From Rhizoctonia solani (Eukaryota; Basidiomycota; Agaricomycetes; Cantharellales; Ceratobasidiaceae), in the NCBI RefSeq assembly GCF_016906535.1, contig NC_057379.1, forward strand, positions 992,001 to 1,056,000: DNA of 64,000 nucleotides, given 5' to 3'. A program made the position numbers and the translations under genes. The notes under the pieces are model-generated. The model saw only the letters and a list, made by a program, of their open reading frames with translations. It ran no database searches and was not told the origin of the DNA. Position 1 is the stretch's first letter. Each line of letters begins with the position of its first letter. Positions 55,791 through 64,000 of the stretch are shown here, in pieces.

Positions 55791-58686
55791 ATGGCGGAAC
55801 CAGAAAAAGAGAAACCCGCTCTCAACTTCAAGTATTTCCAGGAGCATTATTGGGAAGAGTACGGTAAGGTTATCCTGCAAAACCCACACACCCAGAGCCC
55901 CGTTTCGATTCTGAGCAGCGATTTATACAAAGTCCATCCGAGACATATTCAGTTGTCTCACAAGCCACGGGTGCCTGGATCTAACAGACACAATCCATGA
56001 ATCCACATGTAGCGAATTCGCCATCGCGACTGGTGGCTTGGGCGACGTCTTCTCGGCCACTCTACTCACGGGAAAAAAAGTCGGAGTCAAATGTCTCAGG
56101 TTTCAGCCCGATATCGACCAAAGTGAGGAGTCCCAGGCACAGCTTAAAGTAAGAAATTATCCTTTTTGTCCGCAAATTATAGCGGGAGAAGGGATGGTCT
56201 TATGATTCGGGTCTTCGTAATCATCCAGCGTGCTGCACATGAATTGTATGTTTGGTCTAAATGCAAGCATCCAAACATATTGCCTTTGCTTGGCCTGGCA
56301 AAGTTCCGCGGCCGGATAGCTATGGTCTCTCCATGGATGGAAAACGGAATTTAAGCCAATTTCTCGCCGATAGGACAGATGTGGATCGCTACAAGATGGT
56401 AAACAAAGTCCAAAATTCATCCAATCTATATTTATTATCTCATAAAGAAACTCAAACTCGCTAGTGTGTTCAAATCGCTGAAGCCGTGTCCTTTCTTCAT
56501 GATGCTAAACTCGTGAGTTGTTCCTCGATGGATGGTTTCGGTGCACACACTTAGGAACGCCGCGACGCCCTTTTAGGTCCACGGTGATATCAAAGCGGTA
56601 GGTCAATGTGTATAGTAAATGCTGTCTCTAACGTCGCCCAAATAGCTGAACATTCTGGTGACCAAAGATCATCGGCCCCAACTTACAGATTTTGGAAGTG
56701 CGAGCCTTACAGAGTACACTCTCAAGTTCAGTACGACCACTTACGTTGCGAGCACATCACTGCGTTGGACGGTGAGTGTCATAATCTAGCCGAGTTGCTG
56801 ATCAACTCTGACATCGAATCTGTCGTCAACAGGCTCCTGAGATACTACTCGAAGTATCCAGTAGGGGACTAAGCTGCCAAGGTGATGTATACGCCCTTGG
56901 GATGGTGAGTTTTATCTTGTATCGCCTGAATGATAGTTCTCATAGTTCAAATTCAAACACCATAGACTTTTCTGGTGCGCGACTTTCCTAGTTGACAGCA
57001 ACGACCTCCCCTCTTGGGAGTAATGATGACAATTGACTCGTAGGAAGTAATTACAGGGATGGTACCGTATGCGGGATTGAGCGATTTAACGGTGCTCCGC
57101 AAGATCCAGTCTTGCGAGCCTCCTGATAGGCCCGGTGTCTGCCCTGATTGGTTCTGGTCCCTTATCTCTAGCTGCTGGCTAGATGCTGACAACCGACCGA
57201 CTGCCAGCACTGTGCGGTCCCATGTGAGTCAAAATCACCACAGTAGAAAGCCCACCACTAAGCTTTAACGCACATTAAGATGAAGGCGCATTTATTTTGT
57301 AACAAGTTACAATCGGCTAGCCCAACTCTGGATCCCATTAGTACATCATCATCCAAAGTAAGCACTGACCTACGATTTAGACTACGTACGCGCCAATTAA
57401 TTTCAGGGTGCTAACCAAAAAGTACTCAGCCGTCTGAATGGACCATATCAGATGATGGGTACATCGTTGGAACAAAAGTGGAAGAATCGGAAGTGAGTGT
57501 GGTTAGCATAAGCTAATATTTTTTCTTCTATATATAACCCAGACTTGCTTGTTAGCTACGCCGCAGAGATCAAGAGATTTCCTACATAGAAAGGAGAGGT
57601 TGCCCCAATCTTACGAGGGAACTTGAACCATCAGCACTCCCCGAGTATCCCACTGCTAGTGGGAAAAAGAACGACGTATTCTGTGCAAAACTTGATACAG
57701 GGGTGATAGTTGCGCTCAAACTCCACAGAAACAAAGATGAAATAGTACGTGATGCATTAAATTCCAGTCTATTCTTCACTATCTCATGTTATGTTGATGT
57801 AAAGAATAAATGGTATAGTCGTATCCAGGAGATTCACATATGGTCGCAGTGTAGACATCCAAATGTGTTGGACCTGATTGGGGTTTCAAAATTTCGTCTT
57901 GGGATTGCAATAGTCACGGCGTGGATGAAATACGGAAGTATGAAAGACTTTCTTGCCTATCATCCTGGAGAAAATCGGTGCAAACTAGTATGTACCCTGA
58001 GAAAGATACAAGATGTGATAACATCTGACGTTTTAGAGCCTGGGTATTGCTGCGGGGGTAGCCCACCTGCATTCAATCAGAATAGTAAGTGCCCTACCAT
58101 CGATATGAATCCTGAATTACGTTGATGCGTATTATTATGGAAATAAGGTGCACGGATGTATTGAAGCGGTGAGTCTCGGAGGTAATCTTGATTCGAAGAA
58201 ATAAGCAATATATACCGGAAAATGAGAATCCTGGTGGCTCTGAAAGCGGGCGCAATTCCCTGGGCCTAATTTTAACTAGGTACTCTTGACTGTACATATA
58301 GTTTGGGAAGCGACTGGAAAACCACGGTGTTGAGTTCTGATATTCCCCTTTTATAGGATAACGTATTAATATCAAAAGATCGCACTCCAAAACTCGCAGG
58401 ATTCGGGAGTGCAATCGAATCCAAAGAAGTCACCCAAGCAAGTCAGCGGGGGGAGTTGGATCAATACATCTCTGGACAAGACTTCGGCGATAGCCCTGAT
58501 CCTGAATGCATGGGTATCTCGAACAGCGTATACCCAAACGACGCAAGCTATGCGAGTGGTTTTGAGACAGATATAGCTTCGCTTGGAATAGTGGGCCCCT
58601 CCTTTACTGACAAACACAGCCAACTAACAATTACAGTAGGTCATACTAGTACGTTCATTCGACCAGAGTTCCGAGGTATGTCTTAA
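55791..58686 (+). CDS. Tandem TKL kinase plus pseudokinase protein
   Basis: Starts MAEPEKEKPALNFKYFQEHY. Domain 1 is a complete kinase: GGLGDVFSA loop, VGVKCLRF Lys, AAHELYVWSKCKHPN Glu, VHGDIKALNILV (HxD and Asn), LTDFGSASL, LRWTAPEILLE, CQGDVYALGM, EVITGMVPYAG and ISSCWLDADNRPTA. An intron whose acceptor lies after a GCTAAC branch site joins it in frame to PSEWTISDDGYIVGTKVEES and then LRRRDQEISYIERRG. Domain 2 follows without an ATG of its own: LDTGVIVALKL, EIHIWSQCRHPNVLDLIGV, VHGCIEADNVLIS and KLAGFGSAI. In domain 2 the HxD Asp is Cys and the DFG Asp is Gly, and the Gly-rich loop is absent, so it should be catalytically dead. The literal frame stops at TAA 58684-58686, before the APE-DVYALGM region. 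A regulatory pseudokinase role, or decay, is inference. Confidence 0.72.
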
Positions 58687-58697
58687 AGATCCTACAG

Positions 58698-60602
58698 GAA
58701 GCTTTTGTAGGAAGCCTTGCCTACCTACACCTTGATGAAGCATCTCTGCACCAGAGAGTATTTCAGTTCAAGCGTAGGATTCCTGAGCGGCCTCAACAAA
58801 TGATTCCTTTGGTTCCTGAAGCAGACCAGCTATGGAGATTACTGGAAGCCTGTTGGTCACGAAATCCTAGTGATTGTCCAACTGCAGTAGATGTATACAA
58901 CGAAGTAGGTTGAATTCTTACGCGCGCCCCCTAATAGTTTCAAGGAGATTATTCACAGATGTCTTCAATTAATACACAATACCACACTTGGTCCAAACAA
59001 GGCAAAGGAAATATTGCTCACTCGGTAGGTTTGAGCAATTTGTTGTCCTTGTTAAAGCATAAAGGTCTTAACCCGTAAAAATGGTATTATAGGATTCGAC
59101 CACTTGGTCAGAGTTGTCATCAGCGATAGATGACAATCCGCGATGGCTTAGACTTGAGGACCCGGGTGATAAAATGGTGAGTAAAATAACTTTTTTGAAC
59201 TCCAGCAGTATACCTCTGATCTATCTACCAAGGTTGATGAGATTACCAAACGACTCGAACAGTCTGGGTGTGCAAATGTGACCGATCATATCGAAGTGTC
59301 TAAACTGAACCCATACCCTCAAGAAGCTGGAGGATTCGGTTATATCTATCGCGAGACACTTTACAACAGCGACATAGTTGGAATCAAATGTCCAAAACTC
59401 CATTTTGGTTCTCCTGCGATCCGAAGAAGGCAGCTTACGGCAAGTAATAGTGAAAACCTCATAGAAGGGCACTTTTTGATCCTTTCGCTGAAGAACACCG
59501 CGCATGAAGCACACATATGGTCCAAATGCAATCATCCTAATGTGTCACACTTAATCGGAGTGGCCAAATACCGAGATCGTCTAGCAACAGTATCACCATG
59601 GATGGATAATGGCGATCTAGTACGCTATCTATTGTGGAACGGGGACGAGATAAACCGCATGGAATTGGTACGGCGCTTGGAAATACTTACCAGAGCTTTT
59701 GCGCTGATAGTAACATATATCATATTAGTGTTCTCAGATTGCTGCTGGTGTTAAGTATCTCCACAAAGAAGATATAGTGAGTCAGGTAAAAACTGTAAAA
59801 AGGCTACGCATACTTAGCTTGCCCAAAAACGTAGGTGCATGGTGACATTAAAGGGGTGAGTTCATGTATAAAACTAACACGTTCTCCTCAAATGGATATG
59901 TGCTCATATTTTCAAAGGTCAATATCCTCATATCATCGGATGGTAGCCCAAAGATAACCGACTTCGGGAGTGCAATAAGTTCAAAATACTCCGAGTTTCA
60001 GCCTGAATATTACGGTCGCCACCTAGCGGGGTCCTTGCGTTGGATGGTACATTTCGTACTACACTTGAGGCCGGGAACGATTGTTTGATTCTTATCTCTC
60101 TTTGATACAGCCTCCGGAAAGGCTGACTTCCGTATCGCCCCCAACTCCTCAGGCGGATATATACGCGCTCGCAATGGTGAGAGTCATTTTAATAGTCAAC
60201 ACACACTGTCTAAGTATTTGAATGTCCCTAGACATTTCTAGTGAGTTACCTCGCAAGCGTTTACCTCCCTATCTCTAATCCAGTAATCGCTGCCAGGAAG
60301 TCGTCACAGGGGCAATCCCGTACGCCAACACAACCGAAGACGGGGCAGTGTTTCACAAAATTGTATCAGAAATCTATCCCGAATTTCCGGAGCTAAGTTC
60401 GGAGAGATGCAAAGAAGCTGGGAAGATATGGCCTCTACTCATACGTTGCTGGAGTCGATGTGACCGACCGGAAGCCAGTCGCGTCCTCATAGAGGTATGT
60501 ATGCACCGATGCGTGTTCGCAATGCGCCTACAAGTCTTACATTGTCAAACGATCCCACAGTTGGACAAATTAAACACTCTTCAAGAGATAAGTCTCTCAT
60601 GA
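58698..60602 (+). CDS. TKL kinase (third unit of the array), preceded by the pseudokinase C-lobe end
   Basis: The first exon (EAFVGSLAYLHLDEASLHQR, RIPERPQQ, LWRLLEACWSRNPSDCPTAV) is the C-lobe end of the preceding pseudokinase. It sits only 11 bp after that domain's stop. Exons then lead through MSSINTQYHTWSKQ and WSELSSAIDDNPRWL to a full kinase: EAGGFGYIYRETL, VGIKCPKL, HTAHEAHIWSKCNHPN-like helix C, SPWMDNGDLVRYLL, VHGDIKGVNILISSDG, ITDFGSAIS, LRWMPPERL, QADIYALAMTFLEVVTGAIP and IRCWSRCDRPEASRVLI, ending LDKLNTLQEISLS at 60600-60602. All catalytic residues are present. The intron 59440-59493 has a GC donor (GCAAGT). If the unit is separate from the upstream protein, the first good ATG is at 58959; if the 22-nt gap is spliced, all three domains are one polypeptide. 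Confidence 0.7.
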
Positions 60603-60825
60603 CTCTCATGACTCGATTCATTTGGCTGTGTATGTACCCAAGATAGTCGTCTAGAACATGCGCATATATCCAAATTTCAAAAATAGGATGTACAGAGAGT
60701 TTCGTTGAACACGAGGGAATAAGTGAATGCGTTAATATACAAGCTTTATAAAACCTTGGGGGCAAGAAATCAAGATCGATTTAACAAAGGGTCCAAAACA
60801 AGGCCAACGAAAACAGCCTAATCAT

Positions 60826-63800
60826 TCAAGATTCGGTATCTGAAATAGTAATAACCTCCGCCTCCTTTTTGGGGACTATTTTCTTCTTGGCAGCGGATGG
60901 GCGAGCAGGTCGGGAGCGAGTAGGTTGTTTGAGAGTTTTGCGAGTTGATGGAGGGCGTGCAGCTCGGGTCGGTACCGCGGGAAGTAACGGTACCGTTGGT
61001 GCGTTTCTCGTTGGTTTAGGTGGAGCCTTTGGTCGGTTCAACTGTACAGGCGCGCTCGGAGGGACATAGTGGACTTGAGCAGGGATAAGCCGTGGCTTTC
61101 CCGAGTCGGAAACAACTCGCCTCGCGCCAATACTCCTCGCAACTTCAGCCTCTTCTCGACTCTTTTCTTCCATAAGCTCAAAGCTCCTTGCCAATTCCTT
61201 AACTGATCCCGCTCGCCTCATCCTAGGGCGTGGACGTCTAGGCTCCTTGGTAGGTTTGAGGGGAGATACGTGCTGAAGTGCTGGTATATCGATCCTGGGT
61301 TCAACGCGTTTTTGTCGATTCCGACGTGCAGGAGTTGGCCGGATGGGAGTAGGGACGTGGTTTAGAACAGGAAAAATGGGTTCGTCTTCTCCGTCATCTA
61401 TTAAGTCTATGGGATCCCGGGAGATTGGTTTGAGGATCGGCATACTGGACTCGCCCGTTTGATTGTCCTGGGACGTCGATTGATATAGGAGCTAATAGTA
61501 CCGAAGAACCGAGCAATAGGGGTCGGAGGAGCACCAGCGGATCGCATTGACGTCTCGAGTCCACGATTGGCAGAGATAGATTTGTTGGGATATCTGCGTG
61601 ATTTAGGAGGGGACCTTGTACGAGCCGGAGAAATGGATACAGGAACTTCGTGGGTCGACCCTCGAGCCCATGGATTCTCTTGTTCTTCTTCGTCGTATTG
61701 CTCGACTTCGGCGTCTTCCATGACCTCTTCAGCCTCTTCCTCGACCTCTTCCTCGACCTCTTCCTCGACATCACCCTCTCCTTCAGCCCCTTCTTCCTCA
61801 ATTTCTTCCCCAGCTTCTTCCTCGACCTCATACGACATTGGTTCCCCTACTGATGGATGTTCGGTAGGTAGCTCTCCGGATTGTGTTCCTGTTGAATCCT
61901 CTCCAGCCGAACGTTCTTGAAAGTACGGTTCCTCCAATAGTTCTTCGAGAGGGGATTCCTCCATAGATCGCGGCCCATTCAACCGCTCCTCAGACTCTTC
62001 CACGAGCGGCTCCTCAACCGACGGCTGATCCAACGACATATTCTCAGGCTGCTGACGGGGCTGGTGCCGCACAAGTTGTAATAGAGAAGTGTGAACCGGG
62101 CCCTTCGCTGCTGTTGCATTGTGAATCGACTTCCTTGCGGGTTGAACTGTTTGCAGAGTTTTGGTTGCAGGCATCATACTTTGAAGGGTCCCTGTCGAAT
62201 CTGGTGGTACATCTACCCGAGCCGCAGTGATACGAGTTGGACCAGGACGTTCCGATAAAGAGGCAGGTAACATTCGTCCTTTAGCCGGGCTCTCCACCTC
62301 GGGGCTTGCCTCAGGCTCGGGCTCGTAGCGGCGAGTCTTTTGGGTCGAGAACCCAGGAACCGTAATATTAGCGAGTGTAGACCTCCACGAGCCGTCCTTT
62401 TTGTAGCCCTCGGTTTTGATCAGAAACTCGACCCGGCCAGCAATCTCCGAGCTGCGATGTCATATTTAAAGTAGTTGAATTAAACGACGCAGATTTATAA
62501 CTCACCGATCCCACTCTCCCTCGAGCCGAATCCCATGCGCTTCTTCCTCAACAAATTTCTGAACAACTGTCGGAATATCCACTAGTTTCAAATCAAGTTC
62601 TTGGCGTGAAGACAGCCCGTGCATCAATGCTTGAGATTTTTGTACGCGTCGCATGTAATGTGCGAGCATGCGCCACTCGTGTTCGGTCCACTTGCGTGCA
62701 CGGAGCTGGCGCCTTGACGGGGGCTCCCAATCTTCGTACATCGATGCTTCGACCATCATTTGGTTTCGAGAGAGGCCAGTCGTGCGGTCGCCCAGGTGGC
62801 TAAGAGAGCTTCCCCTAATGCTGATATGACGGGTAGAATCGCCCGCCCGGGATACGGATCGAGACCTAGACCTGGACCTGTGAACACGAGAATACTCTTC
62901 TATACGCTCCTCGTCTTCAACATATCCGAGCTAATATCCATTAGATACGATAGGAGCAGACAGAAACAGCGAATGATAGCACTTACTTGGATGAGTGCCG
63001 ATTTGGCCTGCACAAGCGCTTCAGGTGGTCCACTAATTTTAATAACCGGTTCACCGTTGTCATCATAGTCCATCCCCTCCTCGTCCTCTTCATCCTCTGA
63101 TCCTAATTCTTCCTCTTGGTCGCTAGGGGCTGGCGAAGTCACGGATCCTCCACTTGAGCGCGGCTCTTGATCTGTTTGTTCTGGAACAGAGGATACCTCA
63201 TCTTCATCTGATTCTTCATGTTGGCTAGGGTGTCGGAATACAGGAGTACCAGATCGTCGAGTACTGGGCCCGTCAAAGCGAACACTAGCATCGTAATCCT
63301 GGACTTGCTCCTGTTGGCTACGACCAGACTCAAAGCTGAAATGATCCTGAGAAACGTGGCCCATGTCCAAGCCCAAAAGATTGCTCGAAGTAGAAGCGCT
63401 ACACAGGCGTTGGCAAACATGTAAGAACGCGCAATTGAGAACTCACCCAAAGGTGCCCGACTTGTTGCCTACGGAATTTGGCTTCGATTCAGACAGCCGC
63501 CTTAGGAGGCCATTCGCCTGGTCGCTCAACCTTGACATCTCGCCGGTTCCTAGAATATCTCCATCCTCTCTCTGACCTTGGGACATGTCTCTACTTCGAT
63601 CGCGCGCTTGCTTCGCCCTCAGCATCAAAATGTCCGAAAGCCTCCTCCCGTTAATCCCATTACCACCTGGAAGACTGTTCCCTTCTTGCACAGTGCTTCT
63701 TCCTGCGCTGGGACTGGGAGGCAACTCCGGTTCATTGTCGTCGTCATCGTCGTCGGCCGGGTTCGATAGGCGCGGCGCGCGGGGTGTCGGAACTCGTTGG

Positions 63801-64000
63801 GTGCGTAGGCTTCGGTTAGGACTGTTCGTCGATACCACAACAGAAATCTCGCGTTGGGGGGTGGTTTCGGTCCTTTCTGTATAGTCTACCTGACTGTCAT
63901 GGTCAGATAGATCAGCTTGGCTATCAGGGATTTCATCGTCATTGTCCATCGAGTCACCCAAATGAAGATCTGGAATGTGCCCAAACCAAGCGACGGGCGG
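60826..64000 (-). CDS. Large acidic nuclear-type protein with conserved basic/helical block (5' end outside window)
   Basis: The frame is open from the right edge (WFGHIPDLHLGDSMDNDDE), so the start lies beyond 64000. The N-terminal part is acidic and Ser-rich (DDDDDDNEPELPPSPS; GSEDEEDEEGMDYDDNGEP). A central block looks folded: SRRQLRARKWTEHEWRMLAH, YMRRVQKSQALMHG, DIPTVVQKFVEEEAHGIRLE and SEIAGRVEFLIKTEGY. Its W-T-x-x-E-W-x-x-L pattern recalls SANT/Myb helices but is not a confident match. Then comes a long Glu-rich stretch (runs of EEEVEEEVEEEAEE, about 61710-61800) and a basic Pro-rich tail ending EAEVITISDTES at 60826-60828. That tail resembles a SUMO-interacting motif (VITIS followed by acidic residues). 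A one-base frame change near 61470-61495 is needed to join the last exon. Function unknown. Confidence 0.65.

Noticed and set aside
1..64000. CRISPR arrays, bacterial operons or prophage-like content
   Set aside because: The window is intron-rich fungal DNA; no regularly spaced repeats and no prokaryotic-style gene organisation.

Overview
This window looks like nuclear DNA of a filamentous basidiomycete. Genes are cut by many introns of about 45-70 nt with GT(A/G)NGT donors and YAG acceptors. Protein types include an SREBP-type bHLH factor, several Zn2Cys6 factors of one related family, a fungal multicopper oxidase, and serial tyrosine-kinase-like (TKL) domains of the kind expanded in Agaricomycetes. 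The zinc-cluster and kinase families and the secreted DFGSC-repeat protein most resemble Rhizoctonia (Ceratobasidiaceae). That placement is recognition from memory, not a search result.

Layout. 1-1.3 kb: 3' end of a zinc-cluster-type factor (+). 1.6-5.0 kb: histidinol-phosphate aminotransferase (-), divergent from a ten-exon gene joining a HAL3/PPC-decarboxylase domain to a DUF3605 domain (+). 5.1-7.9 kb: VHS-GAT (LSB5-like) protein (-). 8.1-9.7 kb: secreted three-repeat cysteine protein (-). 10.3-12.7 kb: Zn2Cys6 factor (-). 13.3-14.6 kb: CIA1/CIAO1 (-). 17.5-20.2 kb: SREBP-like gene (+) carrying a 71-bp tandem duplication. 22.3-25.7 kb: SEH1 (-) and a GNAT protein (+), divergent. 26.7-29.6 kb: bZIP factor (-). 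31.4-34.7 kb: partial copy of the VHS-GAT gene followed directly by a TKL kinase (+). 35.9-37.3 kb: APP1-like phosphatidate phosphatase (+). 37.6-40.2 kb: another Zn2Cys6 factor (-). 41.8-44.5 kb: multicopper oxidase (-). 44.5-48.9 kb: gene-poor, with relics and a 136-bp tandem duplication. 49.0-51.6 kb: serine carboxypeptidase (-). 52.3-55.4 kb: TFIIE-beta (-) and a Kelch protein (+), divergent. 55.8-60.6 kb: kinase / pseudokinase / kinase array (+). 60.8-64.0 kb: acidic protein running off the right edge (-).

There is no biosynthetic or defence cluster. Housekeeping genes (histidine, CoA, Fe-S assembly, nuclear pore, general transcription) alternate with expanded lineage-specific families (kinases, zinc-cluster factors, secreted proteins). 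The most striking items are the HAL3-DUF3605 fusion, the kinase array whose middle domain has lost both catalytic aspartates and a block of C-lobe exons, the SREBP gene whose membrane half is put out of frame by a 71-bp duplication, and the half-decayed VHS-GAT copy.

Caution: several genes that should be intact, TFIIE-beta above all, carry one-base indels, mostly in homopolymers. Some apparent lesions may therefore be consensus errors. Exon borders were read by eye from splice signals, reading frame and family conservation.
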